Of a stretch of 64,000 nt of DNA, positions 33,791-41,279 are shown one piece after another. Location of the stretch: the NCBI RefSeq assembly GCF_005280255.1, contig NZ_CP040018.1:1922001-1986000 (forward strand), read 5' to 3'. Both the position numbers and the translations under genes were made by a program. Source of the DNA: Arthrobacter sp. 24S4-2. GTDB lineage: Bacteria; Actinomycetota; Actinomycetes; Actinomycetales; Micrococcaceae. Positions within the stretch are counted from its first letter, which is position 1; each line of letters opens with the position of its first letter. The notes under the pieces were generated by a model, which was not told the DNA's origin, searched no databases, and worked only from the letters and a program-made list of their open reading frames with translations.

Positions 33791-33835
33791 GTCAACTTAC
33801 GTTGACGGCGGCACCCGCCGTCAACTAAGGTTGAC
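33791..33835 (+). promoter_or_regulatory. Twin palindromic operators containing the promoter of the small HTH gene
   Basis: GTCAAC-TTAC-GTTGAC (33791-33806) and GTCAAC-TAAG-GTTGAC (33820-33835) are two copies of GTCAAC-N4-GTTGAC with starts 29 bp apart. The -35 TTGACG (33802-33807) lies in the first and the -10 TAAGGT (33826-33831) in the second, with an 18-base spacer. The intervening bases 33801-33825 also form a perfect 11-bp hairpin. Autorepression by the following HTH protein is inferred. Confidence 0.65.
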
Positions 33836-33849
33836 GCAGGGAGGCGGCC

Positions 33850-34050
33850 GTGAAAACACTGATCAGTTCAATGGACGGCAAAGGGCCGGCGGAGGCCCTG
33901 TATGCCGTGGCGGAGCTCCACAAGGAGCTCGCGCGCACGGAGACCGAAGCCGTGCTCCGGGCCCGCCAGGCGGGACTGTCCTGGGAGGCGATTGCGGTAT
34001 GCCTCGGGGTGAGCAAGCAGGCTGTCCACAAGAAATACGGAAAGCGCTGA
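33850..34050 (+). CDS. Small helix-turn-helix protein, 66 aa
   Basis: The 66-aa product consists of a helical N-terminus (AEALYAVAELHKELARTETEAVLRARQ) and a C-terminal helix-turn-helix GLSWEAIAVCLGVSKQAVHKKYGKR. It is short enough to be a DNA-binding domain alone. The start is GTG 33850 with a GGGAGG ribosome site. Twin operators contain its own promoter elements, so autoregulation is likely. In other actinobacteria I recall similar proteins next to Clp N-domain genes, but no such gene is adjacent here; glnA1 converges from the other side. Confidence 0.75.
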   Translation: MKTLISSMDGKGPAEALYAVAELHKELARTETEAVLRARQAGLSWEAIAVCLGVSKQAVHKKYGKR

Positions 34051-34104
34051 GATGGTGCGCAGATGTGCGCCGGGCAGGTTTCCGCCTGAGGACGCCGGGG
34101 GCAC

Positions 34105-34144
34105 AAAAAAGTCCGCATGTGCTGCCGTGGCAGCACATGCGGAC
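34105..34144 (-). terminator. Intrinsic terminator of glnA1
   Basis: GTCCGCATGTGCTGCC (34111-34126) and its exact complement (34129-34144) form a 16-bp stem. On the minus strand it is followed by six T (A-run 34105-34110), giving a classic terminator for glnA1. The + strand also sees the hairpin, followed by TTT, so it may work for the convergent HTH gene. Confidence 0.9.
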
Positions 34145-34183
34145 TTTCAGCAGACTAAACCACGTTTAGGCCAATGGGTCTGA

Positions 34184-35608
34184 CTAGACGCCGTAGTAGA
34201 GCTCGAACTCGTACGGGTTCGGGCGCAGGGAGAGCGGCTTGATCTCGTTCTCGTACTTGTACTCGATCCAGGTGTCGATCAGGTCCTGGGTGAACACGCC
34301 GCCGGCCTGGAGGAACTCGTTGTCCTCGGCCAGTGCGTCCAGGGCCTCCTCGAGCGTGCCCGGGGCCTTGGGGATGTCCTTGGCTTCCTCGGCGGGGAGC
34401 TCGTAGAGGTCCTTGTCGATGGGAGCCGGCGGTTCGATGCGGTTACGGATGCCGTCAATGCCGGCCATCAGCTGGGCAGCGAATGCTAGGTACGGGTTGG
34501 AGGAGGGGTCCGGAGCGCGGAACTCGATGCGCTTGGCCTTCGGGTTGGAGCCCGTGATCGGGATGCGGATACCGGCGGAGCGGTTGCCCTGCGAGTAAAC
34601 CATGTTGACCGGGGCTTCGAAGCCCTTGACCAGGCGGCGGTAGGAGTTGACCGTCGGGTTGGTGAAGGCCAGCACAGCCGAGGAGTGCTTCAGCAGGCCG
34701 CCGATGTACCAGCGTGCCATGTCGGACAGGCCGGCGTAGCCCTTCTCGTCGTAGAACAGCGGCTCGCCACCGTTCCACAGCGACTGGTGGCAGTGCATGC
34801 CGGAGCCGTTGTCGCCGAAGACGGGCTTCGGCATGAAGGTGACCGACTTGCCCCAGGCGTCAGCGGTGTTCTTGATGACGTACTTGAACTTCTGCAGGTC
34901 ATCAGCCGCGTGGGTCAGCGTGGTGAACTTGTAGTTGATCTCAGCCTGGCCGGCGGAGCCGACTTCGTGGTGGCTGCGCTCGACCTCAAGGCCGGCCTCG
35001 TCCAGGGCAATACACATGGCGTCGCGCAGGTCGGCCTGCTTGTCAGTGGGGGAAACCGGGAAGTAGCCGCCCTTGATGGGGGTCTTGTAGCCGAGGTTTC
35101 CGCCTTCTTCTTCGCGGCCGGTGTTCCAGTGGGCTTCTTCGGAGTCGATCTTGTAGAAGCTGCCCTGCGGGGAGGACTGGTACTGGACGTTGTCGAACAC
35201 GAAGAACTCGGCTTCGGGCGCGAAGAATGCGGTGTCGGCGATGCCGGTGGACGCGAGGTAGGCTTCAGCCTTCTCGGCCACGCCGCGGGGGTCGCGGTGG
35301 TACGGGTCGCCGGTGCGGGGGTTCACGATGGAGAAGTTCAGCGCAAGGGTCTTTTCCATGCGGAACGTGTCCAGGAACGCCGTGGTGACATCCGGGATGA
35401 GCTGCATGTCGGACTCGGCGATGCCCTGGAAGCCGCGGATGGACGAACCGTCGAAGAGCTGGCCGTTGATGAAGAAGTCTGCATCAACGCTCTTTGCCGG
35501 CACATTGAAGTGCTGCTGCACGCCAGGAAGGTCGGTGAAGCGGATATCGACGAATTTAATATCTTCGTCCTTGATGAACTTGAGGACTTCGTCCGCAGTC
35601 TTGAACAT
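34184..35608 (-). CDS. glnA: Glutamine synthetase type I, GlnA1
   Basis: GlnA1 makes glutamine from glutamate, ammonia and ATP in the cytoplasm. The 474-aa product has the GSI signatures FTDLPGVQQHF, FDGSSIRGF, the ATP site NGSGMHCHQSLW and metal-binding segments, and the adenylylation site DLYELPAEE with the target Tyr402. It should be the substrate of GlnE. ATG 35608 has an AAGGAG ribosome site. A GlnR-type box lies about 150-170 bases upstream and a strong terminator follows. Its length is typical of GSI-beta enzymes. Confidence 0.97.
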   Translation of the reverse strand: MFKTADEVLKFIKDEDIKFVDIRFTDLPGVQQHFNVPAKSVDADFFINGQLFDGSSIRGFQGIAESDMQLIPDVTTAFLDTFRMEKTLALNFSIVNPRTGDPYHRDPRGVAEKAEAYLASTGIADTAFFAPEAEFFVFDNVQYQSSPQGSFYKIDSEEAHWNTGREEEGGNLGYKTPIKGGYFPVSPTDKQADLRDAMCIALDEAGLEVERSHHEVGSAGQAEINYKFTTLTHAADDLQKFKYVIKNTADAWGKSVTFMPKPVFGDNGSGMHCHQSLWNGGEPLFYDEKGYAGLSDMARWYIGGLLKHSSAVLAFTNPTVNSYRRLVKGFEAPVNMVYSQGNRSAGIRIPITGSNPKAKRIEFRAPDPSSNPYLAFAAQLMAGIDGIRNRIEPPAPIDKDLYELPAEEAKDIPKAPGTLEEALDALAEDNEFLQAGGVFTQDLIDTWIEYKYENEIKPLSLRPNPYEFELYYGV

Positions 35609-35760
35609 CTATGCTCCTTACGCATAAGTAATAACTGGCTGGAAAGCCATGTGGTCCAGCGCAATCCGACGGCGCGAAAACACAAAAATGTCCCCGCTCC
35701 CAGCTCGCTAGCAACTGTTACCACCCTAGGGACACGGGATTTCCCGTCCGTGTCCGCATT

Positions 35761-35776
35761 GTTTCCGGCAGGTTAC
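35761..35776 (-). promoter_or_regulatory. GlnR-type box upstream of glnA1
   Basis: On the minus strand the sequence reads GTAAC-CTGCCG-GAAAC, an exact match to the GlnR consensus GTnAC-N6-GAAAC known from Streptomyces and Mycobacterium. It lies 153-168 bases before the glnA1 start codon, consistent with activation from upstream of the promoter. Confidence 0.6.
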
Positions 35777-35905
35777 AGAACCGCCTGATATGTAAACGCT
35801 ATACGGTGTCCACACTGTGGTCTATCCGCATCCATAGTGTGAACTTCAACGGAAATTCCGCGGCCGTCCACCCGCAACGTAACAGCGAATGTATGGTGAA
35901 GCCGA

Positions 35906-35911
35906 TAGTCT
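35906..35911 (+). promoter_or_regulatory. -10 element of a predicted leaderless RDD-gene transcript
   Basis: TAGTCT lies 6 bases before GTG 35918, with no Shine-Dalgarno. Confidence 0.4.
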
Positions 35912-35917
35912 TGATCC

Positions 35918-36355
35918 GTGGTTGATCGCAAAGACATAGGCTCCTGGCTCAGCGGACCGGACACGTCCGGCATTTCCAAGTACCCGGGGGAGCGGCTTGG
36001 CCTGCCGGAGTCGGGCCCCGGTTCGATCGCCCGTGCGGGCCGCCGGATCCTTGCCATCTGCATCGACTGGGGCCTTGCCCTCGTCATCAGCAACTTCGCG
36101 TTCGGCGGCGACCCGTGGGCAACGCTGGCCGTTTTTGCCATCGAACAGATCCTGCTCATCGGTACCCTTGGCTACAGCATCGGCCACAGGATCGCCGGAA
36201 TCCACGTTGTACGCCTGGGCGGCGCACCGGCGGGTCCGTTGGCCGCCCTGGTCCGCGCCCTGCTCCTCTGCCTGGTCATCCCGGCCGTCATTTTCGATCC
36301 GGACCACCGGGGCCTGCACGACAAGGCGATGAACACGGTCCTGGTCCGGATGTAG
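35918..36355 (+). CDS. RDD-family membrane protein
   Basis: The 145-aa product has the RDD-type segment RAGRRILAICIDWGLALVI, two to three further hydrophobic stretches, and the conserved TLGYSIGHRIAGIHVV and GLHDKAMNTVLV segments of the family. Its function is not known. A protein of this type lies next to glnA1 in Mycobacterium as well, so the arrangement is old. The start is GTG 35918, with a predicted leaderless promoter. It diverges from glnA1. Confidence 0.85.
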   Translation: MVDRKDIGSWLSGPDTSGISKYPGERLGLPESGPGSIARAGRRILAICIDWGLALVISNFAFGGDPWATLAVFAIEQILLIGTLGYSIGHRIAGIHVVRLGGAPAGPLAALVRALLLCLVIPAVIFDPDHRGLHDKAMNTVLVRM

Positions 36356-36391
36356 CCGGAAGCCTGCAAGGTCCGGGGCAGCAAAGGCCCG

Positions 36392-36754
36392 TCAGACCCG
36401 GACGTCCTCGTGCTGCTCCGCGGCAATCACTGCGTTGCCCGCCGGTGTCAGGAAGCCACGCTTGCCTGCCCAGCGCTCAAACAGGATGGTGGCGAACGGA
36501 ACCACCGCCGAGAGACCGGCAAAGAGTGCCACGGGGAAAGGCCAGCGCTGCAGGCGCCACAGCGTCAGCGCCACCACGCCGTAGGCAATGAAGAATGCCC
36601 CGTGCACGGGCCCGGCGATTTCCACGCCCAGTTCCGAGGTCCTGGCAATCCATTTGAAGTACATGCCGGTAAGGAGGGTCGCCCAGCTGAACGCTTCGGC
36701 TACGGCGAGCACACGGAAGAGGCGGATCACGGCAGATGTCGAGGGAAGTTTCAC
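36392..36754 (-). CDS. DUF3817 membrane protein
   Basis: The 120-aa product contains the DUF3817 core: FRVLAVAEAFSWATLLTGMYFKW, GPVHGAFFIAYGVVALTLW and PFATILFERW, with three to four membrane helices and a soluble, acidic C-terminal tail. The GTG start at 36754 follows GGAG at good spacing. Its function is unknown; similar proteins are often paired with MFS transporters, but there is none here. It ends 36 bases after the RDD gene, converging with it. Confidence 0.8.
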   Translation of the reverse strand: MKLPSTSAVIRLFRVLAVAEAFSWATLLTGMYFKWIARTSELGVEIAGPVHGAFFIAYGVVALTLWRLQRWPFPVALFAGLSAVVPFATILFERWAGKRGFLTPAGNAVIAAEQHEDVRV

Positions 36755-36785
36755 GTTTCTCCGGGTTGGGTCGTGACGGCGGGCG

Positions 36786-36825
36786 TCGGGGCGGTCAGGT
36801 TCCAGTCGGTGCGGTCAGGTTCCAG
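36786..36825. repeat. 20-bp tandem duplication
   Basis: TCGGGGCGGTCAGGTTCCAG (36786-36805) is directly followed by TCGGTGCGGTCAGGTTCCAG (36806-36825), one mismatch. It lies in the gap between the DUF3817 and DUF4191 genes, just before a GC-rich hairpin. Confidence 0.85.
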
Positions 36826-36832
36826 AAATGAA

Positions 36833-36873
36833 ACGCCCCGGTCGGCCGGCCAGGGGGCCGGGCGCCGGGGCGT
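36833..36873 (-). terminator. GC-rich hairpin after the DUF4191 gene
   Basis: ACGCCCCGG (36833-36841) pairs with CCGGGGCGT (36865-36873), with inner GGCC/GGCC pairing that extends the structure. On the minus strand it follows the DUF4191 stop by 11 bases and is trailed by TTTCATTT, so it probably terminates that gene. Confidence 0.65.
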
Positions 36874-36884
36874 CTCAGTTGCTG

Positions 36885-37649
36885 CTAGCGGCCGCGGGCC
36901 GCTTTGCGGTCCGGCCTGGCTTTGTAGGGGTCGATTCCCTTGGGGATGGGGAGGCGGTTTCCCAGCGAGGAAATACGCTTCGCGACGGCGCTGACTTCAA
37001 GTTTGGTGAGTTCCTTGTCCAGCTTGTTCATCTTTTTGGCGATCTGGCTGAGCGGCACCTGGCCTTCGCCGCGGCCGCTCTCAATCACGTGGACGGTCAC
37101 GTTGGGCAGGATGCGTGCGAGGCGCTTGCGCTCCGCGTCGACGAGCGGCCGGACCCTGTGGGTGGGACCCTCGCTGACCAGCACGACGCCGGGACGGCCG
37201 ATGGCGCGGAAAACGGCGTCCTGGGTGCGGGGATTGACCGCGACGGGCTGGTCTTCGGTGATCCAGCCCCGCTTCAGAGTGCCCAGTGCGGCACCGGAGG
37301 CGCCCGGCTGGTTCTCGATCTGGGCGAACGCCGCCCGCTCAGCGCGGCGCGAGAGGATAAGCGTGGCGGCAAGGAGACCAAGCGGAATGCCGATGATCAG
37401 GCCCGTGATCCAGTTTTCCAGCAGGTAGCCCACCAGGAAGCTGACAGCTACGACGCCCAGGAATGACAGCAGCATGAGCCAGACCACCATGGGATCGTGG
37501 CGGCGCGTCATCTGGAAGACTTCGTTGATCTGCTTCAGCCTGTTGGGCTTTTTGACCTTGGCTTCCTTCGGCTTGCGAGAGAAGAGGCCACGCTTCGGAG
37601 CGTCGGAGGCTGCCGGAGTCGGTTTGCTGGAATCAGGGGAATTCGCCAT
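36885..37649 (-). CDS. DUF4191 membrane protein
   Basis: The 254-aa product has a basic N-terminal tail (RGLFSRKPKEAKVKKPNRLKQI), two membrane helices near residues 55-80 and 82-105, and a C-terminal cytosolic domain ending in a basic RPDRKAARGR tail. It matches the DUF4191 family found beside lipA in actinobacteria, including Mycobacterium. Function is unknown. ATG 37649 follows an AAGG ribosome site. Its position 89 bases after lipA suggests cotranscription with lipB-lipA. Confidence 0.85.
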   Translation of the reverse strand: MANSPDSSKPTPAASDAPKRGLFSRKPKEAKVKKPNRLKQINEVFQMTRRHDPMVVWLMLLSFLGVVAVSFLVGYLLENWITGLIIGIPLGLLAATLILSRRAERAAFAQIENQPGASGAALGTLKRGWITEDQPVAVNPRTQDAVFRAIGRPGVVLVSEGPTHRVRPLVDAERKRLARILPNVTVHVIESGRGEGQVPLSQIAKKMNKLDKELTKLEVSAVAKRISSLGNRLPIPKGIDPYKARPDRKAARGR

Positions 37650-37738
37650 AGTGCCTTAATTCTACGTGATTTATGCCTGAGGGCCGGACGCCGGGGTGCT
37701 CCGGTGCCGGCCCTCAGGCACGTTTGTTACGAAAGGTC

Positions 37739-38746
37739 CTAGGAGTGGGCCGCGATGAGGGAGCTGGCCTCCTGGCGGGTGCTGCCGGAGCTTTCGATGT
37801 GCGAGAGTTCCGCCGGGATTTCCCAGCCCTTCTTGCGCATCGCGGTGGCCCAGAGCCGGCCGGCACGGTAGGAGGAGCGGACCAAGGGCCCGGACATGAC
37901 GCCGAGGAAGCCGATTTCCTCGGCCTCGGTGGCGAGGTCCACGAATTCCTGCGGCTTGACCCAGCGGTCCACCGGAAGGTGCCGTTCGGACGGGCGGAGG
38001 TACTGGGTGATGGTGATCAGGTCGCAGCCGGCCTCGTGCAGGTCCCGGAGCGCGTCGGAGATTTCCTCGCGGGTCTCGCCCATGCCCAGGATCAGGTTGG
38101 ACTTGGTGACCATGCCCAGCTTCCGGCCCTGGGTGATGACGTCCAGGGAGCGGTCGTAGCGGAACGCGGGACGGATGCGCTTGAAGATCCGCGGCACGGT
38201 CTCGACGTTGTGCGCGAAGACCTCGGGCTTGGAGTCGCAGATCGCCTCGATGTGCTCGGGCTTGCCGGAGAAGTCCGGGATCAGCAGTTCCACACCGGTG
38301 CCCGGGTTCAGCTCGTGGATCTTGCGGACCGTTTCGGCGTAGAGCCAGACGCCCTCGTCGGCGAGGTCGTCACGGGCCACACCGGTCACGGTGGCGTAGC
38401 GCAGCTGCATGGCCTGCACCGAGCGGGCCACCTTGGTGGGTTCGAACACGTCCACCGGGGAGGGCTTGCCGGTGTCGATCTGGCAGAAATCGCAGCGCCG
38501 GGTGCACTCGGAGCCGCCGATCAGGAACGTGGCTTCCTTGTCTTCCCAGCATTCGAAGATGTTGGGGCAGCCGGCCTCCTCACACACGGTGTGGAGGCCT
38601 TCCTTCTTGACGAGGTTCTTGAGCTGGACGAACTCCGGGCCCATCTGGACCTTGGCCTTGATCCACTCCGGCTTACGTTCCACCGGTGTGGCCGCATTGC
38701 GCTGCTCAATGCGCAGCATCTTCCGGCCTTCTGGTGCCAGTGTCAC
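37739..38746 (-). CDS. lipA: Lipoyl synthase LipA
   Basis: LipA is the radical-SAM enzyme that inserts two sulphurs into protein-bound octanoate. The 335-aa product has both cluster motifs: the auxiliary-cluster cysteines in CEEAGCPNIFEC and the radical-SAM motif CTRRCDFC. TGVARDDLADEG, NVETVPR and LMVGLGE-like GMGETREE follow. The start is GTG 38746 with AAGGAG about 8 nt upstream; a longer frame exists but runs into lipB. The GTG overlaps the lipB stop by four bases (GTGA), so lipB and lipA are translationally coupled. Confidence 0.97.
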   Translation of the reverse strand: MTLAPEGRKMLRIEQRNAATPVERKPEWIKAKVQMGPEFVQLKNLVKKEGLHTVCEEAGCPNIFECWEDKEATFLIGGSECTRRCDFCQIDTGKPSPVDVFEPTKVARSVQAMQLRYATVTGVARDDLADEGVWLYAETVRKIHELNPGTGVELLIPDFSGKPEHIEAICDSKPEVFAHNVETVPRIFKRIRPAFRYDRSLDVITQGRKLGMVTKSNLILGMGETREEISDALRDLHEAGCDLITITQYLRPSERHLPVDRWVKPQEFVDLATEAEEIGFLGVMSGPLVRSSYRAGRLWATAMRKKGWEIPAELSHIESSGSTRQEASSLIAAHS

Positions 38747-39411
38747 AGTAGAGCTCCTTCGGGGCTTGAAACGAGTGCTTCTTCGTGCTTGCGGAATTCT
38801 TCCACGATCCGGTCCGCGATATCCCCGGGGGCGATGTTCCTGCCGGTTTCGATGGACATCGTGGTGACTCCGGCATCGGTTATGCCGCACGCAATGATCT
38901 GGGCATAGGGTGCCAGATCATTGTTGCAGTTGATGGCGATCCCGTGCATTGTGACCCCATCCAGGACGCGGATGCCGATAGCGGCGATCTTGCGGTCCGG
39001 TCCTTTGCTGTCGGCCTTGATCCAGACGCCGGCGCGTCCCTTGATCCGCTCGGCGTTGATGCCGTAGTCGGCCATGACGGCGATCATGACGGCTTCGAGT
39101 CGCTCAACGTAGTCGCGGATGCCGGACCGGTTCTTCAGCTTGAGGATCGGATAGGCGACCAGCTGGCCGGGGCCGTGCCAAGTCAGCTTGCCGCCGCGGT
39201 CCACGGCTACGACGGGCGTCCCGTCGAACGGCCGTTCGTGGTCTTCGGTGAGCTTGCCGGCGGTATATACGGCGGCATGCTCTAGGAGCAGAACTGTGCT
39301 GGGTGCCTGGCCTGCGACGACTTTGTCGTGGAGTTCGCGCTGGATGTCCCAGCCCTTCATGTAATCAACGAAATCCGGGGCAAGACCCAGCGTGGAAAAC
39401 TCAAGAGTCAT
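38743..39411 (-). CDS. lipB: Octanoyl-[acyl carrier protein]:protein N-octanoyltransferase LipB
   Basis: LipB moves octanoate from ACP to lipoyl domains. From ATG 39411 the product is 222 aa with the family blocks LLLEHAAVYTAGK, DRGGKLTWHGPGQLVAYP, RAGVWI, KIAAIGIRV and MHGIAINCNNDL (including the catalytic Cys and Lys of the family). A GTG 33 bases upstream is possible, but ATG 39411 fits the family start and has TAAGCT 7 bases before it. It is the first gene of the lipB-lipA unit. Confidence 0.95.
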   Translation of the reverse strand: MTLEFSTLGLAPDFVDYMKGWDIQRELHDKVVAGQAPSTVLLLEHAAVYTAGKLTEDHERPFDGTPVVAVDRGGKLTWHGPGQLVAYPILKLKNRSGIRDYVERLEAVMIAVMADYGINAERIKGRAGVWIKADSKGPDRKIAAIGIRVLDGVTMHGIAINCNNDLAPYAQIIACGITDAGVTTMSIETGRNIAPGDIADRIVEEFRKHEEALVSSPEGALL

Positions 39412-39418
39412 GGCATCC

Positions 39419-39424
39419 AGCTTA
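39419..39424 (-). promoter_or_regulatory. -10 element of a predicted leaderless lipB transcript
   Basis: On the minus strand TAAGCT lies 7 bases before ATG 39411; there is no Shine-Dalgarno. Confidence 0.35.
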
Positions 39425-39544
39425 GACCCCGTCCGCCGTCCCACCGGATTCTGTGCTTAACCTCTCACCGGCTGCCCACCCGCCGCCGCCCGGCGCCTGT
39501 GGATAACTTCTGCGGAAATCCGGCGTTTCCGATATTCCTTGGGT

Positions 39545-41236
39545 ATGGACAAATTCGAGAACGACGGCGGCGCGCACCAGGGCGGGCAGACGGCTCCGGC
39601 CGCCGGGGCCTTCCCGGGACTGGCCCGCCGCCCAGCGGAACGGCCGGCTCCCGTGGTGCCGGGCTACGCGGTTGGGCGCGAGCTGGGCCGCGGTGGCAGC
39701 GCCACCGTGTGGCTGGTGAGCCAGGAACTGACGCTTCGCGAGTTCGCTGTGAAATGCTTTGACCCGCCCGGCGCGCCGCAGCCTCCGGACGGCGGCGGTG
39801 TCAGCGGCGGCGGTGTCCCCGGAGGCGGACGCGAGGACGCGGAGGACGCCGTGCGCCGTGAAGTCCGGATACTCTCCGCACTGGATCACGACCACCTGGT
39901 GAAGGTGCACGACGTCGTGCGGCTGCGTGGTACCGCCGACGGTGCCCTCGTGATCGTCATGGACTATGCAGCGGGGGGATCGCTCGGGCAACTGGTCAGC
40001 TGCCGGGGCGCGCTCAGCGTTGGCGAGACCGTCACGGTCCTGACGCCAATCGCCCAGGTCCTGGCCTACCTGCATGGCAAGGGGTTCATGCATTCGGATG
40101 TTTCGCCGGGCAACATACTCTTCTCCGCCCACGGCAAGCCGCTCCTGGCGGACCTTGGCGTGACACGGATGGTCGGCGATGCGGTGGACCTTTCGCGTGC
40201 CGGCACGGAAGGCTTTCTTGACTCCGCGCCCGTGGACGCCGTTAGGGCCGGGCTTCAGCCCGAGCGGGACGTCTACTCAGCAGCAGCCATCGGCTGGTAC
40301 TGCCTGACCGGGAAGGCGCCGGAGGCCGGAGCCGGCCGTCCGCCTCTGTCGCTCCTGGTGCCCGGCGTGCCGGCGGCCCTCGCCGCCGCCCTGGAAGCAG
40401 GCCTAAGAAGCGACCGCCGGGAGCGGCCGACTGCCGCTGAGTTTGCGGCCGCTGTCTTCCGCAGCGCCGATGCCGCCCCCGTGGACCTGGCCGGAGCGGT
40501 CCACCCCACGGTCCTTCCGCAGCTCCTCACACGCCGCAATGTCCCGCCGTCGCGCAGTGCACGCCGCGCCGCGAAGCTCCGGTCCTGGCGGCGGCGCCTG
40601 GGCACTTCCGGCGGCACGGCCAGGCGGCCTGCACGCAGCCCGGGCAGGCATGCCGGCCGGAATGGGCGGAGGATGGCCTCCATTGCCGCGGCGCTCGTCG
40701 CCGTCGGGATAGCCACCGCCTGGTTGCTGGCCGTTCCGCAGCCGGCAGCTGCCCCGGACGCAGCATCGGTTCCGGCCGGACTGGAAACAGGCTTCATTGC
40801 GGATGGCGAAGGAAGCACGGTTCCGGCCGATGTGAGAGACCTTCTCCTGTCCCAAAAGCCCGACGAGGCAGCCCGCGGACTGGCGTGGCTGCGCTCTGCG
40901 GCCCTGAGTTCCGGGAAGCTCGGGCTGCTGGACGAGGTTAACGCGGGAAACTCGCCGGCGGCCGATGCCGACAGCAGAATCAGCGGACGGCTCAGGGAGT
41001 CCGGGCATGTCCTGGCCGGCTTCGGCACCACCCTGACCCGCACCGAGGCCGAACCCGGTGGCTCGGGTACCAGGGCCGTGGTGGCAGTCACCGCAGTCAC
41101 TTCGGGCTATCAGGAGACAGATGCGGCCGGGACGGTCGTGGCGGTGGAAGCTGCCGGATCAGAGCAGCAGCTCCGCCTGGTCCTGGTCAGCTCCGGTGGC
41201 CGGTGGCGGATACAGGAGATCCTGCCGGCGGCCTGA
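39545..41236 (+). CDS. Transmembrane serine/threonine protein kinase with unusual catalytic loop
   Basis: The 563-aa product has an N-terminal kinase domain (about 38-300): glycine loop GRGGSATVW, ATP lysine in FAVKCF (Lys70), catalytic loop HSDVSPGN (183-190) and DLG (203-205). The usual HRD-LK is changed to HSD-VS, but the catalytic Asp185 and metal-binding Asn190 remain. A Gly-rich stretch (about 82-96) interrupts the N-lobe after the lysine. A basic linker, one membrane helix (about 379-400) and an extracellular C-terminal domain follow. It lies between lipB and an epimerase gene. The start, ATG 39545 or TTG 39539, is uncertain because no ribosome site is clear. Confidence 0.85.
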   Translation: MDKFENDGGAHQGGQTAPAAGAFPGLARRPAERPAPVVPGYAVGRELGRGGSATVWLVSQELTLREFAVKCFDPPGAPQPPDGGGVSGGGVPGGGREDAEDAVRREVRILSALDHDHLVKVHDVVRLRGTADGALVIVMDYAAGGSLGQLVSCRGALSVGETVTVLTPIAQVLAYLHGKGFMHSDVSPGNILFSAHGKPLLADLGVTRMVGDAVDLSRAGTEGFLDSAPVDAVRAGLQPERDVYSAAAIGWYCLTGKAPEAGAGRPPLSLLVPGVPAALAAALEAGLRSDRRERPTAAEFAAAVFRSADAAPVDLAGAVHPTVLPQLLTRRNVPPSRSARRAAKLRSWRRRLGTSGGTARRPARSPGRHAGRNGRRMASIAAALVAVGIATAWLLAVPQPAAAPDAASVPAGLETGFIADGEGSTVPADVRDLLLSQKPDEAARGLAWLRSAALSSGKLGLLDEVNAGNSPAADADSRISGRLRESGHVLAGFGTTLTRTEAEPGGSGTRAVVAVTAVTSGYQETDAAGTVVAVEAAGSEQQLRLVLVSSGGRWRIQEILPAA

Positions 41237-41279
41237 CTTCCGCCAACCTGGCAGCAGGCAAGGCACACGGCCAGCGCCG

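Larger units (their letters stand above)
35609..35917. promoter_or_regulatory. Divergent glnA1 / RDD promoter region
   Basis: This 309-base gap contains no gene. It holds the glnA1 leader and promoter, a GlnR-type box at 35761-35776 (listed separately), and an imperfect inverted GGGACACGGG-type repeat near 35729-35755. No riboswitch-like structure was recognised. Confidence 0.6.

Noticed and set aside
36735..36770. parS-like or ParB-site-like sequence near AGTTTCACGTTTCT
   Set aside because: Only one half matches the consensus and it overlaps the ribosome site of the DUF3817 gene.
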